Shown: piece after piece, positions 1-6,241 of the stretch
Layout: each line of letters opens with the position of its first letter
Numbering within the stretch: position 1 is the first letter of the stretch
Source: Prevotella sp. CAG:891
GTDB lineage: Bacteria > Bacteroidota > Bacteroidia > Bacteroidales > Bacteroidaceae
Assembly: GCA_000437675.1 (NCBI GenBank)
Contig: FR901738.1
Span: 1 to 13,017 of the forward strand
Direction of reading: 5' to 3'
Length of the DNA: 13,017 nt
Notes under the pieces: model-generated
What the model was told of the DNA's origin: nothing
Database searches by the model: none
What the model saw: only the letters and a program-made list of their open reading frames with translations
Position numbers and translations under genes: made by a program

Positions 1-29
1 TCGCAAAAATGGGCTTTTTAAGGGACGAC

Positions 30-232
30 TAAGTAGGTGTTCGTAATTATTTTTACATTGAGTCATGTTCTTGCACCGCATTTACCTTGTGAAATCAGGC
101 TGTATCTCAGTAAAATATTGAGAGCAAGCTCTCATCGCTCTGCATTCGGTTTGCACTGACATTTGCACAGAATAAATAATTACGGCACAATGACGCAATT
201 CAAATGTAAAAATATTTTTGAACACCTACTTA
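30..232. repeat. MITE-like element with terminal inverted repeats
   Basis: The ends are imperfect inverted repeats of about 30 bp. TAAGTAGGTGTTC at 30-42 is the exact reverse complement of 220-232, and 49-59 is the exact reverse complement of 203-213, with six partly matching bases between (about 27 of 30 paired). The interior holds a perfect short palindrome at 119-134 (TGAGAGC, AA, GCTCTCA) and several TTGCAC words, but no open reading frame. A short non-coding body between inverted ends fits a miniature non-autonomous transposable element. A TA dinucleotide lies at each end, but it belongs to the palindrome itself, so no independent target-site duplication can be claimed. A large folded intergenic repeat is the alternative. 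Confidence 0.6.
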
Positions 233-240
233 TATATTAA

Positions 241-620
241 AGCTGTGTAGTTGTGTTTGAGTGTGAAGTGATAAGGTTGTAAGGTGATGGTTTAATTTTG
301 TATTTTGCTCAAGATGATTTTATTTTGTTCCATCTGTCGGAGTTGATACTTTTAAAGCAGATGGGTAACTATAGAATGGTGGTAATAACAGTGAACAGAT
401 ATTTTAGGTAAAGAGGGTGGTGTCGAATCTATTACATTCATGGATGATTTGTGGAATCGCTGCTTGTTGGTTTAAAGGTTAAATTCTGGATTGAGTACTT
501 TGGACAACAATGGTGTGTAGAGAATGTCAAGAAAAGGGGTGATTTTGCGGGTTTTAAACTTGGTAAATAGCTTAAAACCCATGATTTTGAAGAAATTAAT
601 AGAAAAAGATGTGCGGAATA
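241..620. other. AT-rich intergenic spacer, no supported gene
   Basis: No convincing coding sequence is seen on either strand. The only notable structure is a perfect 9-bp inverted repeat, GGGTTTTAA at 549-557 pairing with TTAAAACCC at 572-580 around a 14-nt loop. It has no T run directly beside it on either strand, so it is not called a terminator. A 60-codon minus-strand frame (472-654) is rejected as a chance ORF because it resembles no family and runs through the rplM promoter. Confidence 0.6.
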
Positions 621-651
621 TTTGCCATGAATGAAAAAATTGGTACTTTTG
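621..651 (+). promoter_or_regulatory. Bacteroidetes-type promoter of the rplM operon
   Basis: TTTG at 621-624 is followed after 19 nt by TACTTTTG at 644-651. This matches the Bacteroidetes primary sigma factor pattern, a -33 TTTG and a -7 TAnnTTTG, at normal spacing. Transcription should begin near 655, giving an untranslated leader of about 138 nt before rplM. Both boxes match perfectly and the position upstream of a highly expressed operon is right. Confidence 0.8.
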
Positions 652-654
652 CAC

Positions 655-792
655 GCCGATTATTATCTGACAGCACTGTCTGTCGTACCAAGGGTTAATA
701 GTTACGTTCGTATTTATTGGCCGGAACGTGACGGTTAGGTAAGCCCTCGGAAAAAGATAAATTAGTAGTTACAATTTTTAAAACAAACAAAA
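655..792 (+). promoter_or_regulatory. Structured 5' leader of rplM (L13-type ribosomal leader candidate)
   Basis: The untranslated leader folds into clear helices. GACAG 669-673 can pair with CTGTC 680-684. A long arm pairs 688-697 with 740-750, with one A/C mismatch and a bulged G743. Inside it, GTTACGTTC 701-709 pairs with GAACGTGAC 724-732 through one G-U pair, leaving a 14-nt loop at 710-723. After it comes A-rich single-stranded sequence running into the start codon. From established knowledge, a conserved L13 leader has been predicted upstream of rplM in Bacteroidia; position and fold agree, although I cannot run a covariance search. The inferred role is feedback repression of rplM-rpsI by free L13. 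Confidence 0.65.
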
Positions 793-1254
793 GTGGATAC
801 TTTAAGTTACAAGACCATTTCTGCTAAAAAAGAGACTGTACAGAAGGATTGGGTTGTAGTAGATGCTACAGATCAGGTTCTCGGTCGTCTTTGCACCAAA
901 GTTGCCAAACTGCTGCGCGGTAAGTATAAACCCAACTTTACTCCGCACGTAGACTGTGGTGACAACGTAATCATTATCAACGCCGACAAGATTCAGCTCA
1001 CCGGTAAGAAGTGGACTGATCGCGTTTACTATACCTATACTGGTTATCCCGGTGGTCAGCGTGAGCACACTCCCGCTAGCATCATGGCTAAGCCTAACGG
1101 TGCAGACAAACTCTTCCGTCGCGTAGTTAAGGGCATGCTCCCGAAGAATAAGCTCGGTGCAAAGTTGCTTACCAACCTTTATGTTTATGAAGGTAGCGAA
1201 CACGCTCAAGCAGCTCAGAACCCCAAGGCAATTGATATTAACCTTCTTAAATAA
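793..1254 (+). CDS. rplM: 50S ribosomal protein L13
   Basis: Encodes L13 (153 residues), an early-assembling protein of the large subunit that binds 23S rRNA. It opens with MDTLSYKTISAKKETV and the family core VVVDATDQVLGRL (21-33), typical of Bacteroidetes L13. The C-terminal L13 signature lies at about 112-142, with VKGMLPKNKLG, a VYEG segment and a following HAQAAQNP. Length is normal for this phylum. The start is GTG at 793; it is preferred because the first residues match the conserved N-terminus and there is no in-frame ATG nearby. The upstream bases are A-rich without a Shine-Dalgarno motif, as is usual in this group. It is the first gene of the operon, preceded by a promoter and structured leader, and rpsI follows after 11 nt. 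Confidence 0.97.
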   Translation: MDTLSYKTISAKKETVQKDWVVVDATDQVLGRLCTKVAKLLRGKYKPNFTPHVDCGDNVIIINADKIQLTGKKWTDRVYYTYTGYPGGQREHTPASIMAKPNGADKLFRRVVKGMLPKNKLGAKLLTNLYVYEGSEHAQAAQNPKAIDINLLK

Positions 1255-1265
1255 GCTAAGCAGTA

Positions 1266-1652
1266 ATGGAAATGATTAATGCATTAGGCCGTCGTAAGAG
1301 CGCCATCGCCCGTATTTATGTAACTGAAGGTACTGGCAAAATTACCATTAATAAGAGAGATCTTGCTGACTATTTTCCCTCTCCCATCCTGCAGTTTGTT
1401 GTAAAGCAGCCCCTCGCTCTTCTTGACGTGGCTGAAAAGTACGACATCAAGGTTAACCTTTGCGGTGGTGGATTTACGGGTCAGAGCCAGGCTCTTCGTT
1501 TGGCTATCGCTCGTGCTCTCGTTAAAATCAACGCTGACGACAAGAAAACTCTCCGCGCTGAAGGCTTCATGACTCGCGACCCGCGTGCCGTTGAACGTAA
1601 AAAGCCCGGTCAGCCCAAAGCACGTCGCCGCTTCCAGTTCAGCAAGCGTTAA
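1266..1652 (+). CDS. rpsI: 30S ribosomal protein S9
   Basis: Encodes S9 (128 residues), a small-subunit protein whose C-terminal tail reaches the peptidyl-tRNA in the P site. The family signature GGGFTGQSQALRLAIARAL is at 67-85, followed by GFMTRDPR at about 100-107. The invariant basic tail ends KARRRFQFSKR, with the terminal Lys-Arg that contacts the tRNA anticodon stem. The first ATG (1266) is chosen over a second ATG two codons later because Bacteroidetes S9 proteins begin with a similar MExxNALGRR. It lies 11 nt downstream of rplM, so the pair is co-transcribed and probably shares the L13 leader control. A 221-nt spacer separates it from rpsB. Confidence 0.97.
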   Translation: MEMINALGRRKSAIARIYVTEGTGKITINKRDLADYFPSPILQFVVKQPLALLDVAEKYDIKVNLCGGGFTGQSQALRLAIARALVKINADDKKTLRAEGFMTRDPRAVERKKPGQPKARRRFQFSKR

Positions 1653-1873
1653 TTTTGCAGTTTGCTGCACAGTTTGCTGCTTAATTTGGCACTTGTACCG
1701 CAAACGGCAATCGCAATGTAATATTCGGCTATTGCTGCTGGATTTACGTTTAGTATCTAAACCTTCGGGACTTCTGCTGAACTACCCGAAGGCTGGTTGA
1801 AAACCGATAACGGTTAAAATCAACAACTTCAACTAACAAAGAAAGTAAACGAATTATCAAACATTCTGAAACA
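1653..1873 (+). promoter_or_regulatory. Structured rpsI-rpsB spacer, candidate S2 leader
   Basis: This 221-nt spacer has no gene but several helices. CGGCAAT 1705-1711 can pair with ATTGCTG 1731-1737. CCTTCGGG 1762-1769 pairs perfectly with CCCGAAGG 1785-1792 around a 15-nt loop. GTTGA 1796-1800 plus AACCG 1802-1806 pair with CGGTT 1811-1815 plus TCAAC 1820-1824. An A-rich stretch then leads to the rpsB ATG. No stem is followed by a T run, so it is not an intrinsic terminator. It starts with a 12-bp tandem repeat, CAGTTTGCTGC plus A or T, at 1658-1681. I see no good TAnnTTTG box; TACGTTTA at 1745-1752 is a 7-of-8 match. The likely role is translational control of rpsB or RNA processing, which is inference. 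Confidence 0.45.
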
Positions 1874-2692
1874 ATGTCCAGAACAAATTTTGACACCCTT
1901 TTGGAGGCCGGTTGTCATTTCGGTCACCTGAAACGTAAGTGGAATCCCGCTATGGCTCCCTACATCTTCATGGAGCGCAATGGTATTCACATCATCGACC
2001 TTCACAAGACCGTCGCTAAGATTGACGAAGCCGCTGAGGCTTTGAAAGCAATCGCAAAACAGGGCAAGCGTGTCCTCTTCGTAGCTACTAAGAAGCAAGC
2101 AAAGCAGGTTGTAGCCGACAAGGCTGAATCTGTGAACATGCCTTACGTAACGGAGCGTTGGCCGGGCGGTATGCTCACCAACTTCCCCACCATCCGCAAG
2201 GCTGTGAAGAAAATGGCCAATATCGACAAACTCATGGCTGATGGTACTTACTCTAACCTCTCTAAGCGCGAAATCCTCCAGATTTCTCGTCAGCGTGCTA
2301 AGTTGGAGAAGAACCTCGGTTCAATCGCCGACCTTACCCGTCTGCCAGCTGCTCTTTTCGTTGTTGACGTATGCAAAGAGCACATTGCAGTGAAGGAAGC
2401 TCACCGTCTGGGTATCCCCGTGTTCGGTATCGTTGATACCAACTCTGATCCCAACGTTGTTGACTACCTCATCCCTGCCAACGATGACTCTAACAAGAGC
2501 ATCGAGGTAATCCTTGACGCTCTCTGCGGTGCTATTGCCGAAGGTGTTGAGGAACGTAAGGCTGAAAAGGTTGACGCTGAAGCTGCCGGTGAAGGCGAAG
2601 CTGCTAAGGCTCCCCGTAAGCGCGCTCAAAAGGCTCGTGCTGAAAAGGAAGAAGCTCCTGTAGCTGACGCTAAGGAAGAGGCTGCTGAGTAA
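1874..2692 (+). CDS. rpsB: 30S ribosomal protein S2
   Basis: Encodes S2 (272 residues), a late-assembling small-subunit protein needed with S1 for mRNA binding. It starts MSRTNFDTLLEAGCHFGH, the usual S2 opening. It continues with KRKWNPAMAPYIF (21-33), ERWPGGMLTNF (94-104) and the segment VDTNSDPNVVDYLIPANDD (187-205), all conserved in the family. After about residue 228 the protein runs into a low-complexity Ala/Glu/Lys tail, an extension that Bacteroidetes S2 proteins commonly carry beyond the E. coli length. The ATG at 1874 follows an A-rich leader without a Shine-Dalgarno motif. It is preceded by the folded spacer 1653-1873 and followed by tsf, the classic rpsB-tsf pairing. Codon use is strongly biased, as expected for high expression. 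Confidence 0.97.
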   Translation: MSRTNFDTLLEAGCHFGHLKRKWNPAMAPYIFMERNGIHIIDLHKTVAKIDEAAEALKAIAKQGKRVLFVATKKQAKQVVADKAESVNMPYVTERWPGGMLTNFPTIRKAVKKMANIDKLMADGTYSNLSKREILQISRQRAKLEKNLGSIADLTRLPAALFVVDVCKEHIAVKEAHRLGIPVFGIVDTNSDPNVVDYLIPANDDSNKSIEVILDALCGAIAEGVEERKAEKVDAEAAGEGEAAKAPRKRAQKARAEKEEAPVADAKEEAAE

Positions 2693-2706
2693 TTATAAGC
2701 ATTTCA

Positions 2707-2809
2707 AATTCTTAGTTTTAAGGTTAATGGTAGTAAGGTTAGTTTTTGCCGATATCGACTAAAAGGTAGCTTTACGGCATTACTCTTGAAACTAAGAATT
2801 GTTTTTTTT
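2707..2809 (+). terminator. Attenuator-like hairpin between rpsB and tsf
   Basis: AATTCTTAGTTT at 2707-2718 is the exact reverse complement of 2789-2800. Directly after the right arm come G2801 and eight T (2802-2809), the layout of an intrinsic terminator. Two further complementary pairs nest inside: AGTAA 2732-2736 with TTACT 2780-2784, and TGCCG 2747-2751 with CGGCA 2775-2779. The outer stem is AT-rich with a large loop, so termination is probably partial. It could lower EF-Ts output relative to S2, or serve as a processing site or tsf leader. The rest of the 2693-2842 spacer shows nothing else, and no clear internal promoter. Confidence 0.5.
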
Positions 2810-2842
2810 AATAAAAAGTTTAATTCCAAAAGTATTTCCAAA

Positions 2843-3832
2843 ATGGGAGTAGGATTAGAAGATATCAAGAAGCTCCGCACCATGACGGGTGCTGGTTTGG
2901 GTGACTGCAAGAAGGCACTCGCTGAGTCTAACGGTAACCTCGAAGAGGCTATCGAAATCATTCGCAAAAAGGGTCAGGCTGTTGCTGCTAAGCGTTCTGA
3001 CCGCGAAGCTGCTGAAGGTGCTGTGCTCGTGAAGCAGGCTGACGGCTTTGCTGCCATCATCGCCCTCAAGTGCGAAACTGACTTCGTTGCTAAGAATGCC
3101 GATTTCGTAAAATTGGCTCAGGACATCCTCGACTTGGCTGTTGCCAACAAGTGCAAATCACTCGAAGAAGTGAATGCGCTCATGCTCGGTGCCCACACTG
3201 TAGCTGAAGCTGTAACTGACCGCAGCGGTATCACCGGTGAAAAGATGGAACTCGATGGCTACTGCTTCATCGAAGGCGAAAATGTGTCTATCTATGACCA
3301 CATGAACCGCCACATGCTCTGCACCATGGTACAGACTAACAAGCCTGCTGAGGAAGAAGCTCACAACGTAGCTATGCAGGTTGCTGCTATGAACCCCATT
3401 GCCTTGAACGAAGAAAGCGTTCCTCAGAATGTGAAGGACGAGGAAATGAAGGTTGCCGTTGAAAAGACGAAGGAAGAGCAGGTTGCTAAGGCTGTTGAAG
3501 CTGCTTTGAAGAAGGCTGGTTTCAACCTCTACATCGCTGAAAGCGAAGAACACCTCGAAGAAGGTATCCGCAAGGGTGAAATCACTGAGGAACAGGCTGC
3601 TGAAATCCGTCAGCTCAAGGCTACTACTGCTGAGCAGAAGGCTGCCAACCTCCCCGAGCAGATGATTCAGAACATCGCTGCCGGCCGTATGAAGAAGTTC
3701 TTCAAGGAATCTTGCCTCCTCAACCAGGAATACATCCAGGATAGCAAGGTTACGGTTGCTGAGTACCTCAAGGCTGCCGATGCTGAACTTACTGTTGTAG
3801 ACTTCAAGCGTTTTACGCTCCGCGCTGAGTAA
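2843..3832 (+). CDS. tsf: Translation elongation factor Ts
   Basis: Encodes EF-Ts (329 residues), the guanine nucleotide exchange factor that releases GDP from EF-Tu. The N-terminal UBA-like helical domain is at about 5-45, with KKLRTMTGAGLGDCKKAL. The conserved TDFVAKN motif at 79-85, which inserts into EF-Tu, is intact. A NVAMQVAAMNP segment (175-185) and the C-terminal FKESCLLNQEYIQD region (287-300) follow. At 329 residues it exceeds the E. coli protein (283); the extra charged helical stretch at about 200-265 is typical of Bacteroidetes. The frame is open from 2786, but the ATG at 2843 is chosen because it gives MGVGLEDIKK, the family N-terminus; the 19 upstream codons read through the T-rich attenuator region. 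A strong terminator follows. Confidence 0.96.
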   Translation: MGVGLEDIKKLRTMTGAGLGDCKKALAESNGNLEEAIEIIRKKGQAVAAKRSDREAAEGAVLVKQADGFAAIIALKCETDFVAKNADFVKLAQDILDLAVANKCKSLEEVNALMLGAHTVAEAVTDRSGITGEKMELDGYCFIEGENVSIYDHMNRHMLCTMVQTNKPAEEEAHNVAMQVAAMNPIALNEESVPQNVKDEEMKVAVEKTKEEQVAKAVEAALKKAGFNLYIAESEEHLEEGIRKGEITEEQAAEIRQLKATTAEQKAANLPEQMIQNIAAGRMKKFFKESCLLNQEYIQDSKVTVAEYLKAADAELTVVDFKRFTLRAE

Positions 3833-3847
3833 TCGCTCACTACATAT

Positions 3848-3900
3848 AAAAAAATTATGCCTCTTTGAACGGGTTCGTACTGTTCAAAGAGGCTTTTTTT
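3848..3900. terminator. Bidirectional intrinsic terminator, tsf and polysaccharide operons
   Basis: A perfect 12-bp stem, GCCTCTTTGAAC at 3859-3870 with GTTCAAAGAGGC at 3882-3893, has an 11-nt loop and is followed on the plus strand by seven T (3894-3900). It ends the rplM-tsf operon 26 nt past the tsf stop. Read on the minus strand, the same stem is followed after four bases (ATAA) by seven T (positions 3854-3848), so it can also stop the convergent polysaccharide transcript. The plus-strand call is very firm and the minus-strand one likely. Confidence 0.9.
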
Positions 3901-4083
3901 AGCTGCACAAAGGAGTTGCAGCATTGAAATATGTTGGGATTTTTTCGGCGCAGTAGCAAAGAGGAGTGGGGTAGCAGCATTTCTTTCATCCTCTTATTGT
4001 TATTGCTTTTCAAACGAAACTACTTTGCAGGTGCAGACCGTTTGTTCAAAATGATGGAATGACAATTTTCGTTCGTTATATTC

Positions 4084-4902
4084 CTATTTTTTAAGTAAGT
4101 ATTTGCTTACGTAGTTTTTGAGGATATGCATGCTCTTTGTACGGAGCAATAGGGCTATAGTGTGGCGGAATACAATATATTCGTGTTTCAGTTTGTTTGT
4201 TGCACTGTCTGCTTTGAAATGATGTGCGCATTGCAGATACAGGTCGTATCGGGGCAGTATCTTGCCAATTTCTCGGCAGTCGTTTGAAAAATCCTGTACA
4301 GCAGGTTCACCTGACATAACAAGTGCTTGTGCTTGCTGTTTGCGTATGTTTATCTGAAATTGGAAGTCTGAGAAGTCGAGGTTTACGGCAGGGGCGTATC
4401 CACCGCTTTGCGTAAACAGTGAAACGGGTATGCAGCAGCCCGAATTGACTAATGCATATTCAAAGAGAGATATTTCTCCGGCTTTTATGTCTGTGGCACC
4501 TTTGGGTGTCCATCCGCTGATATCGACGGGCGAAAAGTTTGCGCCCTGTTTCGTGATGATGGCTGGTGCTACGATGCCGGGATAATCAATATATTCAAGG
4601 TAATGTGCCAGAGTCCCTTCTGCAAAGAAGGTATCTTGGTCAAGTAACAGAACGCGTTTATATCCCTTTTCGCGGGCAATCTCAGCTCCTTGGTTGTATG
4701 CTTCGGATAAACCTCCATTGTTCGTGTTTCGCACATAAATGGCTCCTGCAGGCAATGCGGCTTCGTTTTGCTGGTAGGATGCCGGCGAATTGTCGTAGAC
4801 AAGGAATTCAGCAAACTGATTAGGGCGAACAAGGCTCTGATACGAGATGGATTCGTCCAACTGCACTTTGTAGATGACGATGATGGGGAATATGGACTTC
4901 AT
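4084..4902 (-). CDS. Glycosyltransferase, family 2 fold, rhamnosyltransferase-like
   Basis: A predicted cytoplasmic or membrane-associated sugar transferase of 272 residues that adds one sugar to the lipid-linked repeat unit. Motifs visible in order are VYDNSP (35-40, nucleotide-binding strand), NTNNGGL (59-65), a SEAYNQGAEIA helix (66-76), LLLDQDT (85-91, the DXD-like metal and nucleotide-sugar site) and LDFSDFQF (175-182, the acceptor/catalytic region). NNGG plus LLLDQD is characteristic of RfbF/WbbL-like rhamnosyltransferases, but donor sugar cannot be set from sequence. The start is ATG at 4902: this ATG overlaps the wzy TGA as ATGA and leaves a normal beta-strand N-terminus (IFPIIVIYK). 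A start at 4938 would add 12 unlikely residues inside wzy. It is the last gene of the polysaccharide run, about 190 nt before the shared terminator. Confidence 0.85.
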   Translation of the reverse strand: MKSIFPIIVIYKVQLDESISYQSLVRPNQFAEFLVYDNSPASYQQNEAALPAGAIYVRNTNNGGLSEAYNQGAEIAREKGYKRVLLLDQDTFFAEGTLAHYLEYIDYPGIVAPAIITKQGANFSPVDISGWTPKGATDIKAGEISLFEYALVNSGCCIPVSLFTQSGGYAPAVNLDFSDFQFQINIRKQQAQALVMSGEPAVQDFSNDCREIGKILPRYDLYLQCAHHFKADSATNKLKHEYIVFRHTIALLLRTKSMHILKNYVSKYLLKK

Positions 4903-6101
4903 GACTGCTTGATGAGAAACTTTTGGTCGGGCTTCCAAACAGGTTTGATGTGGAAGATGAAAATGAGAACAGCCATTTGCAGTATGTTTGATATGGCCAG
5001 GTAGAACTGGTCGTCGAAATATTGCAGGGCAATTCCGGCTGTCAGAAAGGCGTAGAGGTTGCGGGCGAGTGTGTGACCTGTGCTTCCTTTTTTGTAGATA
5101 AAGGAGATGATACCCCCTTCAATGGCTCCTAATACGGCAATTCCTTGCAGACCGAAGTCGTTGTAGTAGGGCGACATGGTGGTGAACACGTTGGTCGGAA
5201 TAGGTACGGCTACGAATACGCGGCCGAGGTCGAAAAGTTGGCCGTGATATAAACCGAGTCCGCTCAAAATATTGTATACGGGGCGGAATGTTTCGTAACC
5301 CCAGATTGGCGATGAACAGGGATTCTCTAAGCCGAATGCCGGTATGGGTGAAAGCAGATACATGGCAAGAAGTTCGGCAAACGTAAAGGTGTCGTCGGTA
5401 TCGCCACTGCTTGTTGCGCGCGTTTGGGTAAACAGCAGGGCTATAATGACAAAGGCAATCATTGTAATGCCAATGGTACGGAGCTTGATACGCTTATGTA
5501 CGTAGCACAGATAAAGTGTGGAGAGGATACCGATGAACAGTACCAACTTACTCATGATGATGAAGAAGAATAGCAGGTTGATTCCCAAACAGAGAAGGAA
5601 AAACCATTTGTTCCAGTGTTTTTCGGCATCGGCCGACACAATCAACAGCGTGTACACCACGTGAACAAAGTACATGATGGGGCCTAACGAGAAACCGCTG
5701 TCTTTGTCAATCACCTGATCGCGCATGGTGTACATTAGGTTGTCTGTGCCGGAACTTAGTGCGAAAGAGGCTGCTTTGTACAGGGCAACTGGGGTGATGA
5801 TGAGAGCCAAAATGGTGAAAAACTTCACTATCGTTTGGTTCGTTTCCCATTCGGGCGATGTGTTGGCAGGGGTCAGTCTGTATACGATATAGCCGACGAT
5901 GCTGAACGATGAGCACCAAAGCAATATAGCTGGGGAAAAGTCATCACTCGTTTTGTACAGACCATGATCTAAATAGGCATAGGCCGAAACGACTGCTATC
6001 CATACCAGCAACATGATACTCCAGGGGGCGAAAACTTCGCGCACCTTGTAGTATAATACTGTCCAGCCAAGTATAAGGATGATTGGAATATAATCGAGCA
6101 T
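4899..6101 (-). CDS. wzy: Oligosaccharide repeat-unit polymerase (Wzy-type)
   Basis: A 400-residue multi-pass inner-membrane protein, predicted to join flipped lipid-linked repeat units into polymer on the periplasmic side. About 11 hydrophobic segments can be seen, near 4-18, 25-45, 57-76, 92-112, 139-158, 165-183, 186-201, 208-225, 320-337, 348-362 and 368-386. A large polar loop at about 226-319 lies before the last segments, as in O-antigen polymerases. The loop ends with PTNVFTTMSPYYNDFGLQG (302-320), a motif seen in repeat-unit polymerases. Wzy proteins are poorly conserved, so the call rests on topology, this motif and position among wzx, wzz and transferase genes. Its TGA overlaps the next transferase by four bases. 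It follows the wzz-like gene after 140 nt. Confidence 0.85.
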   Translation of the reverse strand: MLDYIPIILILGWTVLYYKVREVFAPWSIMLLVWIAVVSAYAYLDHGLYKTSDDFSPAILLWCSSFSIVGYIVYRLTPANTSPEWETNQTIVKFFTILALIITPVALYKAASFALSSGTDNLMYTMRDQVIDKDSGFSLGPIMYFVHVVYTLLIVSADAEKHWNKWFFLLCLGINLLFFFIIMSKLVLFIGILSTLYLCYVHKRIKLRTIGITMIAFVIIALLFTQTRATSSGDTDDTFTFAELLAMYLLSPIPAFGLENPCSSPIWGYETFRPVYNILSGLGLYHGQLFDLGRVFVAVPIPTNVFTTMSPYYNDFGLQGIAVLGAIEGGIISFIYKKGSTGHTLARNLYAFLTAGIALQYFDDQFYLAISNILQMAVLIFIFHIKPVWKPDQKFLIKQS

Positions 6102-6241
6102 AGCTATAACAATATATGCAGTGTGAAATGGCTGAATGTAATGCTTGGCAGACTGGAATTGCGTACTTCTTTGGGGAGTGAATGCAGTTCAATCATCTGA
6201 CGCAAAGCATTGGGTATTCAGTTTGCAAAGCCCGACTTTGA
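6102..6241 (-). other. 140-nt gap with a small ORF or gene remnant before wzy
   Basis: On the minus strand an ATG at 6196 opens a 30-codon frame ending TAG at 6104-6106, three bases before the wzy ATG. It begins MIELHSLPKEVRNSS and its composition looks protein-like. The same frame is open further upstream without an ATG to a TGA near 6220. It may be a short real peptide, a fragment of a lost gene, or chance. A weak 5-bp hairpin, CAAAG 6226-6230 with CTTTG 6236-6240, lies just past the wzz-like stop with no T run. I do not recognise a family. Confidence 0.25.

Noticed and set aside
472..654. Minus-strand 60-codon frame in the leading spacer
   Set aside because: Overlaps the rplM promoter boxes, has no recognisable motif and has Phe/Lys-rich composition typical of AT-rich chance frames.
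802..1209. Minus-strand 135-codon frame opposite rplM
   Set aside because: Antisense shadow of a certain ribosomal protein gene; no family resemblance.
1284..1703. Minus-strand 139-codon frame opposite rpsI
   Set aside because: Antisense shadow of rpsI extending into the structured spacer; no recognisable domain.
2786..2842. N-terminal extension of tsf by 19 residues
   Set aside because: It reads through the T run of the attenuator-like hairpin and adds residues absent from EF-Ts proteins; the 2843 ATG gives the family N-terminus.
3901..4083. Short frames in the spacer between the tsf terminator and the last glycosyltransferase gene
   Set aside because: A 44-codon minus-strand frame runs through the terminator stem. 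It shows no motif and is taken as 3' untranslated sequence.
4903..4938. Upstream ATG for the last glycosyltransferase
   Set aside because: It would overlap wzy by 40 nt; the ATGA overlap at 4899-4902 is a standard coupling and gives a normal first strand.
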